A stretch of DNA of 64,000 nucleotides, taken from Sympetrum striolatum (Eukaryota > Arthropoda > Insecta > Odonata > Libellulidae). Each line of letters begins with the position of its first letter. Position 1 is the first letter of the stretch. The stretch is taken from NCBI GenBank assembly GCA_947579665.1, contig OX388345.1, positions 59,759,454 to 59,823,453 on the forward strand. Direction: 5' to 3'. Below, one piece after another: positions 26,586 through 39,661 of this stretch. The position numbers and the translations under genes are program-made. The notes under the pieces are model-generated. The model was given only the letters and a program-made list of their open reading frames with translations. It ran no database searches and was not told where the DNA came from.

Positions 26586-27308
26586 TACTTTCTCCCTATA
26601 CGTAGTATAGAGAAAGGTAAAAAGGTTTGTGGGCGCTCTATCTTAAAAAGTAATTACCCGATCATTTCCAAAATTCATAATTTGTATTTTCCTAACAATG
26701 CCAAGAGTTGATTAGTTTTTGATGAATACCGCTTAACCGGAAGTTGCGGTTTATCCGGAACAAAATTTTGTTTCTTAAATATCTCTGTCAGAATGCAATG
26801 TGGGTATATACAATAATGCTCAAAAGTTATAGATAATGTACTTTACTAAAACTTTTATATGAAACATTTTTTCGTAACACTGATTGTTTAAGAGTTATTC
26901 TCGAATAATGGTTAACCGGAAGTGATTGTTTATCCAGAAATGTAAGTTTTTCATACATATCTCTGTCAGAATGCAATGTAGGTATATTTATACAACTATA
27001 TACAAAAGTTATAGATAAAGTACATCGCTACTACTTTTGTTTGAAACATTTTTTCGTAACACTGATTGTTTAGGAGTTATTAGTGAGTACTCGCTAACCA
27101 TAAGTGGCTTTTTTATCAAAAAATTGTAGTTTTTCTTAAGTATCTGTGACAGAATGTGATGTATTTATATACAATTTTTACAAAAGTTATAGATAATGCA
27201 TTTTACAACAAATTTTGTTTGAAACATTTTTCAGTAACACTCATTTTTTTGGAGTTATTTATATATAGCAGGCATAGACTTCTGTTTTTAATAAATACGG
27301 AGAAAGTA
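26586..27308. mobile_element. TIR element with internal tandem repeats (ATTACTTTCTCC ends)
   Basis: The left end reads TACTTTCTCCCTATACG with an adjoining mini-palindrome ending AGTATAGAGAAAG. The right end reads AATACGGAGAAAGTAATG, giving about 12-bp inverted ends. The 723-bp element has no transposase frame. A shorter relative with matching ends is at 34826-35050. The homology of the two copies continues about 27 bp past the right inverted end (CCACATCAGATTTTTT), so the true boundary may be near 27335. Confidence 0.7.
26725..27270. repeat. About three tandem copies of a ~180-bp unit
   Basis: Landmarks recur in order: TTAACCGGAAGT at 26733 and 26912 and CTAACCATAAGT at 27094 (spacings 179 and 182). 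Each is followed by TCTCTGTCAGAATGCAATGT or a variant, AAAAGTTATAGATAA, GAAACATTTTTC(G/A)GTAACACT and GGAGTTAT or a variant. The units lie inside the TIR element and are clearly diverged. Confidence 0.85.
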
Positions 27309-30300
27309 ATGTGTTGTCCACATCAGATTTTTTAAAATTGTGCTTGTTTTGCAGTGCCAATAATTAAACATGTTATGGCACTTATTTTGCCCGAGTTTTC
27401 GTGTTACTTTTGATACTTAGATGCCTTTTACTTCCCTCTTTTCCTGCCCCAGACGTGTAGAGCGGAGAGAAGTTAGCGAAGTCTAATTGCGCTTGATTTA
27501 CAACGCGATTCGTACCCATTCGCCAACTCCCAGTCCCTCCATACAAAGTTACTCCATTCCACACTCACTTCCCTCCATTCATGGCCCCCGCGTGCCAGTT
27601 GGCTACCATTCTGCACGAATTGTACCCTTGAATGTCCTCAAAAATCATCCTATTTTCTCTGTGAATCCATGATCGGCGCACATCTTGCGGGGAAGGAAAT
27701 AACTATTTGCGGCCGTAAGGGAAAATTAATTTTCTAAGATTTTTTCCGAAATGGGTTCGAAGGCTGCAGACTCTATTCCATTAAGATTTTCTTATGAGGT
27801 GAATAGTATTCTTCGCGGAAGCCAAGAAAAATTCTACATGAAACTTTTATTCATTTTACATTTTAGTATATGGATGTGCATACTTTCTCAAAATGGCCAC
27901 TGCCTTTTTCCTTCACTCGATAACTCATATGAAAATGTGAATTTGTAATATTAATTGTAATTCAACTGAAGAAAATAAAGATAATTACTACAAATCAATG
28001 TCAATAACTGTATATAAATGAAAAATCTTTACAAGTATACGAATTAGTTAAATATTCGTTTTAAGATTTCCGAAATTAAATAAATACACTTTCATCATAT
28101 TTTTTTCTATCCCACAATCAGTATGTTTGGACCTACTGCTTCCGAAAGCGTTTATTAAATAAAGAATTTTTTAAAAGTAGTTTATACTCAGAACTAATTT
28201 TAAGCTTGCCTGATATTTCCAACATACAATTAACTACAGAGATGCGCTCATATTTTAATCAAGTCTAACTGATTTTATTTTCATTGAAGTGTTGAAGTTT
28301 CTGATAGCAGCTTCTAAAACAGCGTTCAAAAGTTATTAATGAATTATTTTACACTTATTTTGATTGTAAATAAATTTAATGATTTACCTGTTAGTTTTAA
28401 TTTATATTCCCACTTCCTTGGAGTTGATTTAAAATTTTGATACATTTTCACTTTTCTTTACTTTCAGGTGAGTAACTTCCCTCCTCTCTTTACAACTACC
28501 CTGAAACGGGCGAAGATAAAACAACCACCGTAAGTAGTATAGCATTACTTCAAATATCTCGACTCATCATTCTATCAGTTGTGATTACGATTCGGGACCA
28601 ACAAATACATATCTCCAATGAATCAAGTCTTTCCTTCACTCTATAACCTTCTTCAGTTTTTAATATTGAAATTCGCAATATCTAAGGCTCTGTATTGTTT
28701 TTTCTTACTTTTTATTTAAGACACAGGAATTTTAAGTACCCTACAATTTTTGATTGCTGCATTTTGCTGTACCGCTCTCTATAAAATTAATTCTTGAAGC
28801 AATTCGTTTTAGCATTCATTCCCTTTAAATTTTCTTCTATCTTTATATAGATATACTTCACCATGAATATACTTCTCTAATCGATAGCATTCACGTACTT
28901 TTCGCGGAAAAGTGAATTCTTGAATAGATTTGGTCTGTATCTATCTCCTCGTAATATCAAAACAGACTATGTAACAGGAAGGACGAACAAATGCTGGTTT
29001 CATCATCTGATTATGTGGTTTCTCTGATTTTTTAAACAAACTAAGGCTTTGTTTAAATCTTCTATTTTCTAAGGAATCCCATCCTGCGTAGTGAAAGACT
29101 TGAGTAACACTCACTGATTTTTCGTGGTAATTCTTACAACAACATTGGTTGCTCTTAGTATCTTTCGTCGTACTTATGTCTAATTTAGAGCTCAAAAGTT
29201 TCTTAGAAACCCACGCTAATTGTATTATTTAATTTGAACATACATTGCTTCCAAATGCTTATTTCAATTACTTTTATCAGAAACGTTTCGTGTATGGAAA
29301 CATTGAAATACATCCCTCATGATTATTAATAATGTAATATTATCTATGCAAAATTACAGTTCAGTTATTTAGAGTATGAAATTCAAATATTCCTCGCTTT
29401 GAAATTATTTTACGACATTTTCACTAAGGACAATGGCTTACGTTTGAGATCCTAAATCACTTGCTGTACCCACTTTTACCATCGTTTACTTCCAGTACGA
29501 TCTAATTGGCGTCATTTCACAACCCGTCTATGATTAAGGGCGTAGTCTCTCTTATAGAAACCGACGCTAAAGCATGTGGTAAATAGAGACTGTCTAATCC
29601 CATTCGGAGTCAAGAAATAAATCCTAAGGAAACGCAGAAAAAGTGACTGAATAAAAGACGCCGCTCTGTCAAAACGCTTCCTTCAATTTCGCAGTCTATC
29701 TCCGAAAGGGAGGATACAAAAAATAAAGGGAAATACAAAACGCGGATGGGGAAAAAGACCAAATTTTGCAAATAAGAGTCAACGAGACTCGCACGAGAGG
29801 GCCTTGAGAAATGCGATCTTATATTCTCCCTCCTAAAAACTGTATGTGCCACCGGCGGGAAAAAATGCCAATAAAACAAACGCTATCTCGAAGCAAATGC
29901 TTCACTGGAGTAGGTTTAGGGGAAGAGGGGCATAAGTCGAGACTATATAAAAAAATGACCCGTTGATAAAAAGGAGGTGGTTTTTAAGAAGATTGATTTT
30001 GTTTTGGTTGAGAGGAGGCTCCGGAGGGTTTCGGGAAAGGGGATTTGGGGAAGGTTTTCGTGTTTAGGAACCGGGGATGGTCTTAGAGCCGGGATACGGA
30101 CGTGGAAGGGGAGATAAGGCGGGCAATGGTACGTCTGCAAAAGGTGGAATGCCAAGCGATAGAGAACGATTGCCATGGGAATAAGTTTGGAGTGGGGGTT
30201 GTGATGAATGGTACATTTTCCATCTCGAGTGAAACATTTTCCTCTTTAACAATGAAACGCAGCAAGGTGGAGGGTTGAGGATTAAACGTGAGGGTTTTAA

Positions 30301-33300
30301 TTATAGCTCTTCTGGTGGTTCGGAGGAGTATCGAGGATTTATTGTGGGAAGGTGCTCTCTTGGTGATTTCTTGAGTGGAGGGTGGTGAGTTGCAGTGATG
30401 AAGAATGGAGCTTTGTTTGCGACATTGTGCTCAAACTTTGATAATTAAATTGGGGGCGGTACGAATTATATGTTTTAAATTTAATTGGACCCACGCTTTT
30501 GGGTTCTAATTGGAGAAAAATATCACGTCCCGGCTCTTGTTAAGAGAAGTTATATATAATAACGTTGCCGGAGGCGTATTAATTGGATGTACATTTTTAC
30601 GTATCAATTATATCTAATTCTTACTGCAATTAAGGAAATCAAATCTAGAAGATAATTATGTTATTACTGCAAGATTGAAAAATCCACTTTTTCCTTCATC
30701 ACTGCAAGATTAATGTCTCACCTAACTCTTCTTTGTGGGATTAAATTAAGTGAGATAAAACTGTGGATTTGAAAGTATTGAATTATTTCTTTATCTAAGT
30801 ATATAATATTTTCAGGATCTCCGATTCGAAAACAGTACCAACATTAGCTTCTTGGAAGGAGTAAACTGCTTTTAGAGTACCCGGAATTTTGACGCTTTTC
30901 AATTGGAACAAGTGTAGTTTTTTGTATGAATTTATTCTTCATTTCATCGTTTAAGACAAGGAATGTATATATTTCAACTAAGTGTATTATTAATTAATGC
31001 TTGGCGGTATAATAAGATGCGAAAAGATTTGTAGATGTTTCATTATCGATGATACATTGTAGATTTCAATGCTTATCTCTTATTTTACATCGTAGTTGAT
31101 GATCCGTTTCGTTTTCAAACAAGGTCCGTGCATAGAAATTTTTATCATAATTGATTCAAAACATTAGTTTCGAAAATTTATTATTCATTATGATGTATTA
31201 TAATTTTGATTGAATCTGATTCTCAACTCTGTTCGTACCTTTTTATACAATTGCGCTAACAATCAAAAGCATTTTGTAGGATTTTACTTCAATATTTATA
31301 AATTTGTTAATACTTCTTAATAGAAAATGGTAAACGTTTAGTTTTACCAAAATTGACGAAATTTTCAAAATTTAATTTAAAGGCTAAAAAACTCAGGTAC
31401 CTGAAGGTTGGAAATTTTAATAGTTTTTGTTTTATTTAATGAAATATTGCGCTACAGACCCACGCTACTTATTGATGGTTGATTGTATGGTTGTATGCTA
31501 AGACGGATCTTATAAATATGAGAAAATATTAACGGAATTAGAGTTTAACTTTCATGACATCGATAGAATGAATGCTTTGCTAAATATTCGAACGTATTTA
31601 CTTTAGATATTTACTTAGATTCAATCATGTTTTTCATCTAACGAAAATCATTCTTTCGTAGAACTCCCACGTTTATCCTTAACTTGGAATGACTCAATAA
31701 AACAAATGTACTGTATATATATATGACACATGCAGTTAAGCTTACTTTATATATTTTTTCAAGGACTAATACCTATTATAAGCTAGTGAAAATTATTGTT
31801 TCTTAAGTGTAAACATTTCGAGGAAGAAAATTCGGTAATCGATGAGTAATATAATATGCAGATGATAGTCTGAAAGAAATTTCATCACATTAAATTCAAA
31901 AAGCAAGTTTAAGTGCGTTGTTCTTACCTCTTGAATCAGTAACGTGTCATTAAGTGATGATTAAATTCACCATCACTATTCTTGCGAATTTAGATCCGAA
32001 ATAACTTTCCTCGACAAGATCCCAATGTGACGTACGTATCAGGGTCAAATCACCTTCTCTAAAACGGCACACATTAAGGAGATTTATAGCCATGCGTGAA
32101 ACGGGTATTCCCCCGAAATAAGGGTGGCTCTAATTAGACATTCCGCAAATTTCTAAAAGATTCAATTCACTCTAAAATAGTCACGTCAGATAGGATAATC
32201 ATAAATCAATACGCAACTTTTTATGGCAGCCGCGAGTTCATTCGTAATCCCAAATTGCCTTTCCATACCTTTGAAAGAGGACATTTATTGGAGGTGAGAC
32301 CCCTTAATTTAGTGAAGCCCTGTGCCATCCTTATATACCCTAGTCATAAAGACACCCTCCCCATCCGTACCCTTCCAATCGTCTCTACCCCTTCTCACTT
32401 TCATACCCTGGCACGTCCGTGTCTTTCAGCCTTTTCCATCCGACAACTTCTCCAGCTCCATCACCTCTAACTCCAGCCGCAGGGAACGGAGTAATTGGTC
32501 CGCCTGGAGTCCTATAAAATTCTCTCGCACAGCCTGCCTTCGAAAACTCAACCTCTTCTGTTATTTTTCCCCTCCGTCTCGCCTAAGTTCCTCTCGACTT
32601 TCCCATCCCAGAAATGCCGTTCCCAGAGGTTGAGACATCGCTTATCCGACCCAAGGTCGAAGCCGCTTGATCGTCTTCCCCGTCCCAGAGGTGAAAAAAG
32701 CCGTGGAGGGGATGAATGGAAGTTAAGTGTTGGAGTGACATTGTTACTTCCTCACCGTTTTGGCGTCGGGAAATTGTTTGCGAATAGTTGAAGTATTTGG
32801 TACGAGGATGGCGGAATTATGCGCTATGGTTTCCCTAGGATAATGATAAAGGTTAGCCTCAAAGGGCTGGAGCGTTTGCGTCGAGGTGCTTTCTTTGTTC
32901 CGGCCACCTAGTGTTCTTGTCGTGTGCTAGTGTGAAGATGAAGATTTCTCTACGTAACGTTAAGAGAGAAACTTCCAAATTGTGCTACCTTATCAAAATT
33001 TGCCTAAAGCATATTATTTCGGGATAAATTTTTTTCTGAATGATCCACGATTTTGTAAGAGATTACAGGGTATTATTTACTTGAGCACACTTAAACAATC
33101 TATAGTATACCCGTTAGAGTAAAAAGGTTTCTTCTCAGGTGATTTATCAATATTAGAAGCCTCGTGCTTACGAGAATAATCTGAAATTTTCTTACTTAAT
33201 TTGAAGTTTGATTTGCCGTTTTGTGGTAATAATCGTGTCAGGGGCTCTGAGTAAAATGCTCGAATCTCCTTTATTTTCCTTATTCTATCCTTACACATCC

Positions 33301-33309
33301 TTATAGTGT
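27309..33309. other. Gene-free stretch: AT-rich DNA with skewed islands
   Basis: No gene or transposon was supported in 6 kb. GC-richer islands occur at about 27420-27720, 29560-29830, 29990-30430 (purine-rich plus strand) and 32240-32920 (C+T-rich first, then mixed). Frames in the islands are short and lack motifs. Confidence 0.45.
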
Positions 33310-33399
33310 CATTTATACTGTAGTAATAGTTATGTTAAAAGTGCTTCGATATCTTAGCTCATATTGCACGTGGGCTCCCTCCGAGAATCGGATCGCATC
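33310..33399 (-). mobile_element. tRNA-derived SINE fragment (family of the 54-kb dimer)
   Basis: Read on minus, the piece runs from a tRNA-type 3' part (CGATTCTCGGAGGGAGCCCA) through TAAGATATCGAAGCAC to an ACTATTACTACAG tail. The same order (tRNA end, AAGCTGTCGAATCACTT, ACTACTACTACAA) occurs at 54058-54170 on plus. The tRNA 5' half is missing. A second copy of the tRNA-end and core starts 303 bp away at 33644. Confidence 0.6.
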
Positions 33400-33643
33400 G
33401 AATTCATCTCCTCCTTACGGAGAACTATTATTGTGGCTCATGACCCCTAGGGCTTTCATCCACGTAAATTCGCAATATTGGCACTTAAAAACTAACATTG
33501 CTAATTCATATTAAAAAAGCTCGCAGGAGAAATCGCAGGTTTAATTGGTTCAGTCGTAATTTTTTTATTCGAATTTGAAAATTCAAAATTTCCCGCTTCC
33601 GCGGCCGCTGCTCGGAGGGTTGTGACCGTTTGGTGCTTCTTGA

Positions 33644-33738
33644 AGTGCTTCGATATCTTAGCTAATTTTGCACATGGGCTCCCTCCGAGAATCGAACCAG
33701 AGACCGATTATAAAGCAGAACGGAATACCCGGAAGCCC
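33644..33738 (-). mobile_element. tRNA-derived SINE head, second copy
   Basis: About 50 bp (33644-33694) match 33341-33390 with only a few differences. On minus, a shortened tRNA-like region at 33676-33738 has acceptor-like ends GGGCTTCC and GGGAGCCC (7 of 8 pair) and a B-box-like GGTTCGATTCTC. The anticodon arm is not recoverable, so it is a relic and not a tRNA gene. Confidence 0.6.
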
Positions 33739-34686
33739 ATACAATTTATATAGCATTTCATTTCTCGTTTTTCATCGTCATTAATCGAAGATAAAGATAT
33801 ATTATCGATATCATAGCCAATTTATAAATCGCCAATAATTTAGTTTCCGATACACGATTTCATTATACATATTTTTGGTGTTGGTTTGGTGTTGCTGGTT
33901 TGATAAAAAAATTATCAAATACTTTATTTCTCATTCATATCATTCCTTAACAGTGTAAACATTAGTGCAATGCAATATCTATGTCTTGAAACTACGAGTA
34001 TAAGAAAAACATTTGCCACGTGGCAACCACCATCAACATTTTAAAATATCAACACCCTCTAACAATATACACTCCTTTTTCTGTGGAAGAAAAGTAGAAT
34101 TTCTCAAAAAAAATGTCAGCTTTTATTTGTTAAAGTAGCAACTCTAACAAAGTTTGGATAAAAGCGGTATTCTAACCATTTATAACTCAGTTGCATCCAC
34201 TGTGGTGCATTCACTCACAAATTAAAGCCACCTTTCATTGGTACGTTAGCCGTAGAGTCGTCATCACCTTTAAACTAAATGAGGTCCACCTTCGCCCATC
34301 GCTTTGACTTCTCTTGCGGGAAATTAACCGCTTCTCTGTAATCTCAAGCGAAAGATGACGCACTCGCGAGTAAGTATTCCACGCGCTTTTCATCGGCGCC
34401 ACCAAAATGAAATCGCCACCAAGAATTCCGCCTCTTTCCGCTCACTCCAATTAACGTCGCGCGACTTCTCTAATGTTCCCTTTAACTTTGACGACCAACT
34501 GACCGTGTCCCACCACCTCTTTTCTTTCTCAAACTTTATTTCTCTTTTATATTTAATGCTTTTGGTTTCCCCTGCTCGTAATCGATCGCTGCCTTAGTAC
34601 ATATCATTACGGGAGGACATACAATCTGTCAATTCAGCCTCGACTCTGTGATACCTAGTTCTCCGTAATAAAACTTGAGGAAAAAT
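33739..34686. other. Non-coding stretch, CpG-containing near 34250-34600
   Basis: AT-rich to about 34240, then a GC-richer patch with several GCG/CGC strings. No domain in the 80-codon plus frame (34355-34597). TCATTACGGGAGGAC at 34604-34618 recurs at 35086-35100. Confidence 0.4.
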
Positions 34687-34818
34687 AAGAACGCTTATAC
34701 CTTTACCACAGTAATTTTATTAACTCGGGATCATGGTTTCCATCTATCAAAAGATTTTATAGAGCGAAACCATGTCGTGACTTAATAAAATTACAGTGGT
34801 AAAGATAAAAGCGTTCTT
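34687..34818. mobile_element. 132-bp foldback (hairpin) element
   Basis: The left arm AAGAACGCTTATACCTTTAC...GTAATTTTATTAA...CATGGTTTC (34687-34740) is mirrored by GAAACCATG...TTAATAAAATTAC...GGTAAAGATAAAAGCGTTCTT (34766-34818). The arms are about 52 bp with few mismatches and a 25-base loop. It sits directly beside the TIR element starting at 34826. Confidence 0.85.
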
Positions 34819-34825
34819 CTTTTTA

Positions 34826-35050
34826 CTTTCTCCATATACGTAGTATAGAGAAAGCATTGTTTTCATAAAAAAAATCTACTTCGAGATTTCAACGGAAATA
34901 CATGTTTTGGGGTCCAAACATTATTTATAATGTTTGTGACGTAAAAGATCATATGATATAAATTAATCACTTATCTTCCTAGTTTAGATTGAATATGGAG
35001 TTCGAAAATGCTGTCGTAGATAAATATGTACATCTTATATATGGAGAAAG
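34826..35050. mobile_element. Short TIR element related to 26586-27308
   Basis: The left end ACTTTCTCCATATACGTAGT and the right end TATATGGAGAAAGT form a perfect 14-bp inverted pair (ACTTTCTCCATATA). It shares the left mini-palindrome (ATACGTAGTATAGAGAAAG) and the right-flank string CCACATCAGATTTTTT with the longer element. It lacks the ~180-bp tandem units and looks like a deletion derivative or a separate short subfamily. Confidence 0.75.
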
Positions 35051-35303
35051 TCATGTGCTGGCCACATCAGATTTTTTCTCAAGTTTCATTACGGGAGGAC
35101 CAAAGATTTCTCCGTCTTTTTATAATTTTCGTTCCTCCTCGCACTCTACTATATTCCTCACCATAAGAATGACTGTTTTCGACGTAACCGTCGTTTCTTG
35201 CAACTAGATTGTTGTAAGTTGAACTTAACTGTTAAGTTGAACACTGTTACTCCTCCTTTTTCAATAGCTATGTTACTCATTCTGCTTCCATTCAGGTTTC
35301 TCA

Positions 35304-35500
35304 TAAGAGAACGAATCGAGGATAGCATTCTTTTTGTATTTACTTTTAACCTTGTTTCTAACAAAACGTCCTCAAAACGTGTGGTTATAATATCATTTAA
35401 CTATTTGAAGTATATTCCTAAAATCCGTCTCAAAATTCATAGAATAGAATTTTCGGCGGGCATAGCCCTTAACAAAAGTTTTAGATAGAAAAAGAATTCA
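35304..35500. repeat. 197-bp dispersed repeat, copy 1
   Basis: Aligns without gaps to 39662-39858 in the same orientation; by eye there are about 12 differences. It contains AGGATAGCATTCTTTTTG, CAAAACGTCCTCAAAACG and TTTTCGGCGGGCATAGCCCT. No coding or terminal-repeat signature; class unknown. Confidence 0.85.
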
Positions 35501-37050
35501 AAGTAGAAAAGATATCTAAAGTATAAAATATTCCACAAGTACAAAAATTAACACTAACAAAAAAGATTATTATATTTTTTAAATTTTTTTACAATTATAA
35601 TAATTAATTCAAGTTACAATACAAATTAAAGCGTAAAAATAATTATTTCAGTAAAAATGTCTGGGATCGGCTTACATGAATTAAAATATCTAAAATTAAT
35701 TTACAATTTACACGAAATTTAAATTTTATTTATTTATTCCATTATTAATTTTATTCAATTTATGCTTCCATTACAGTATTGAAATCATTATATCAGAAAA
35801 CCTGTATGAGGTCGGTTTAAAAAGTTAAAATATTTAAATTTACATTGAATTTTAGTACATATAATTGATCTTTTTATCAATATAGGTTTTCCTGTGTCTA
35901 AGAAGACTCGCCAGGGATATCCTAAATCGAAATCTATATGATATACAATGATAGGAATTATAAATATTCCCCGTTAACCTCCGAGAAGAATTATTCGCGT
36001 GTTTAGTAGCGTTTGTATGTACTCGTAGTCTTAAAGGCTCGGGTCAGCTTCAATTCGTCCGTGTATTACCCTCATATTCTGCCTCGCATCTTCTAAATGG
36101 CGGAGCGCCCTCTATGGCCACGGGCTGCTAATTGTAGCCAAGAATGCGTTTTAAAGGACGGCCCGCGGAGTGTGGGCGTTTGGAATTCCGAGAGAATGTC
36201 GTAACCTTCGGTCCTTTTGAGGGGACGACCGTTTGCGATCCTCCGGCGACCCGGATTTGGAATTCGCCGAATATGCGGGTCGCAAATGGACGCTCTTATG
36301 AAAACGTTACTCTCTCAAGACTCGTTTTTATCCGTTTGTTTTGTTGCCCTCTCGAGCATTGAGGCTGCTTCTTGCGGTGCTAAGTTTTTAGTTTGGTGCC
36401 CCCTTGGCGAAGCGCCCTCTAAAACGCTGGGCATAATGGAAATCGCGCCGTCTTTTAAAACAAAGGAAAGATGCCCGCTTCCGACTCTATCTTATTATGT
36501 AATGTTTATACAAGCATGAAGATTTCAAAGATGAAAGATTCTTTTTGTATTTTTATTTAGTTGGTGCCCTCAAAAACATTCCAGCTTATAGACAATTACA
36601 GAAGAGGCATCAACAATTGACGAACACAAACAGAAATATCCGGTTAGGTGGAATCGGAGCGCTAGCATTCTGTCATGCTAACCTTGCGAAAATAAATATA
36701 AAATTTGAAGTTAATAATTGATTTGATTTTGCCTTATTAAATATTATTATTACGATATTAATCTTACATTACTCCTTAATTTATATCGTAATTCGTATGT
36801 AATTTTATCGTATATAATTTTCTCCGTCTGTTTTAGCAGGGATGATATGCCAATGCTTCAAGTAGTTTAAATTGTACATTTATTCGAAATTTTTGAAATG
36901 TATGAAGCAAATGATGCCAAAGCAAAAGTGCTTCCTAAGTAACAATATTTATGGGGTCTATTTTATGTTATAAAGTTTTTCGTTATGGAAACACGTTAAT
37001 TTTGAATATATTACATATTCACCCTTATGGCGTAAAGAAGGAAATTTTTA
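35501..37050. other. Gene-free stretch with GC-richer island 36000-36480
   Basis: Very AT-rich to about 35960. Then comes a CpG-containing island with overlapping frames on plus (36144-36362, 36217-36519), neither with a domain, followed by AT-rich sequence again. Confidence 0.4.
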
Positions 37051-37262
37051 GAACACGGCTGTTAATGAATTAGAGGCTTTAAATCTCCTATAGCCGTCTT
37101 AGTCGGCTTTCCTCCTCTCATTCACCGGTATCCGGACAAAGGAAGAAAGGATCACTAAATAAATGTGAACCTTTCTTATTGTTTCCAAATACCGGCGAAT
37201 GAGACGAGGAACGCCAACAAACACGGCTATTGGAAATTGAAAATCTCTAATTCACCCATAAT
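37051..37262. mobile_element. Long-inverted-repeat MITE family, copy C
   Basis: The left arm begins GAACACGGCTGTTAATGAAT then TAGAGGCTTTAAATCTCC and runs to CTCATTCACCGGTATCCGG. The right arm mirrors it: ACCGGCGAATGAGACGAGG through to AAAATCTCTAATTCA. Pairing continues into the centre (GAAAGGATCAC with GTGAACCTTTC), so nearly the whole element is one palindrome. No coding capacity. Confidence 0.85.
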
Positions 37263-39661
37263 CTTGGAAAAATCAGTATTTGGTTTTAATAATCAGAGTA
37301 GATAATAATTCTAAAGGTATATACTCAAATAATTATGTCGAACGATCCGAAAACGGTTTCATATCCATAAATATTGAGTTTTGTGATCCAGTTTGTTCAA
37401 GGTACGCTCACCTGAAACGTATTTGCCTAAGACATCGATAATGGATACATTCTAAATATGCATGGTTTCGCATAAGGTCCTGTAACATATTTCATATTAA
37501 ATCGGTTATTAGATTGAATCGACTAAATACGAGTAGAAGAATGACCTAATTTTTCTTCCATTTTTTTTCTTAGATTACCTTTAATTTTCCAGCATCAATA
37601 CCCATCATTACTCTTAAATTTTATGCAGAAATTAATTTAACAATGAATAGCAAGTTAGTAAAAATGTTTAATTCCCTTTAATATATATTTTTTCCATTTG
37701 TACGCGTTGAACTGTGAACAGTTTTGAAGTGATTTTATCAGTAGTATGACTATTGCTCATTGCTTAGTTACCTTTTCGTAAATGATGGTTTATTGTTTTC
37801 CAAATCATTTATTCGATTCACCGTTTCCTCTTCCACTGGTTGAAATTGAAGTTTCAGTAAGATAAAATTTAAAATTGGTTTGTATATATTTGTATATAAA
37901 AACATAATGAAATATGTTACATCATTGTAATTATTTCTTATAATTAAAATAACCAAATTCATGACCGTTAAAGGTTATTTTTAAAATTTAGGAAGCGAGT
38001 AATTCAACGAAAATACGCGGAAGTTTAAAATATGCCATATTTACATTTGAATTGCTGATTGTAAATGGTAAAAGGTTTTTAGCCACCTCTTCTATTACAA
38101 TTAGTTTCTATGAAACACTGCGCTCAGAAAATGCTGATAATATACGTTTAATACAGAGAGAATTAAATTTTTGCTCAGAAGCGGTAATTATCTGAGTGGC
38201 CCCTCTGATACTCACTTGCCCCTAATCAGCAAAAAACTCGCAACATTTTAACTTCGAATTCGTGAATACTTTTAAATTGTTCACATATTTGTATATACCC
38301 TGAAGATATTCTTAATCCCTTCCCATGTACTATAACGTTTCGACGAAGGATATAGGGACGGCTCCGACACAAATGATACAATAGCAAAATAGATATTTAT
38401 GTTTTGTGTCTTATGTGTTATGTTTTGTTTCCTGTATATGTATTTAACTTTCTATGGGTATTTCATATATATGTATATATGTATATATGTATTTATTTCA
38501 CCTGAAATGATCATACTACAAGGCTTTTGGATTAACTGCAAAGATATCTCATAATAACAATTATAGTAGCAAAGTATGTATTATAGATCTTATCAGGGTT
38601 CTTTGTACGCATAAACGTATATAAACGTACTTTTTGTACGATTGATACAACCATACATCGCCATAAACTGAACCTTATACAGAGGGATACTTTAACGCTT
38701 TAATATATTTATTTTGGATACGTATGAAAGAAATAGCCTAAAGAGAAACACTAGCGTCTAAATTATCCGCAAATGGTCTTCCGATCGAGAAAACATAGTT
38801 ACTTTGAAAAGAGAAGATCCGTGTAACTACGTCTGCGGTTCCAACGAAAACATCCCTCCGACGAAATATTCGCGGAAAAAAGTCCATTACCTAAGCAAAC
38901 ACGCACCTTTTATAAGAACTCCTCTCACCGAACAAATAAGAAAGAATAACATCCGAGATGAGTCAAATAAAAATTTAAAAGGGACTCGCTTTCCACTCCC
39001 TCTACGCTTCCTCGTCAATTCAATTTCTCACTCTCTTTCCCTAATCCATCAAAGTTTTTTTTTATACATCCTCGAATGTTTCCCTTAATCCAGGGCCTCG
39101 AAGTAGGGAGATGAAGGAAGAAGGGAAAATATAAGATTTTCGAGGAGTAAGGAGCGGAAGGTAAACTTTTTAAATTCGGTTATTTCTCGGTTCTTTCCAC
39201 CTCCCGCTATCCTGTATTTTCTTTCGGGTGTAGGTGGACCCTGGAATCTAATAGGTCGGATATTTGAAGGGATAGCATACAGATTCTTCTTACTTAGCTA
39301 AGGGATCCGAGTCTTGTCGTGGTTTGGTCCGGTGGAGGCGTAAGGCACCTGCGCAGAAGATGAATTCCGTAGGAAGCCTACTTTGAGCCTGAAATGAGTT
39401 GCCAGCGGAGTTACTAATATATGGAACTTCCTTGTAAGTCTCCTTTCTGCCCCAATCTAAAGTCTGGTTGAAAGCCCTTGTCTGAGGGGAGCGGAGGAGA
39501 AATGGTGGGAAGCAAGAGGAGAAGTTATATGCCAGAGGTGGGAAACCGTTAGGCCACTTGCTATTCGGGTGCTCTGAAACATAAGGAATATTCGGGATCA
39601 TATAGAAATAACTATGCAAATTTACCAAAAACTTTTTTATTTTAAGATCGGTTTTGAGCTT
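37263..39661. other. Gene-free stretch; island at 38990-39560
   Basis: AT-rich with a TATATATG microsatellite (38465-38492). A GC-richer island follows from about 38990 to 39560, C+T-rich at first. The 143-codon minus frame (39290-39721) runs into the dispersed repeat and has no domain. Confidence 0.4.
38465..38492. repeat. (TATATATG)n microsatellite
   Basis: Three to four copies of an 8-base unit alternating TA and TG steps. Confidence 0.85.

Noticed and set aside
39530..39545. CAGAGGTGGGAAACC resembling an hAT end
   Set aside because: No matching inverted end or 8-bp duplication was found at a plausible distance.
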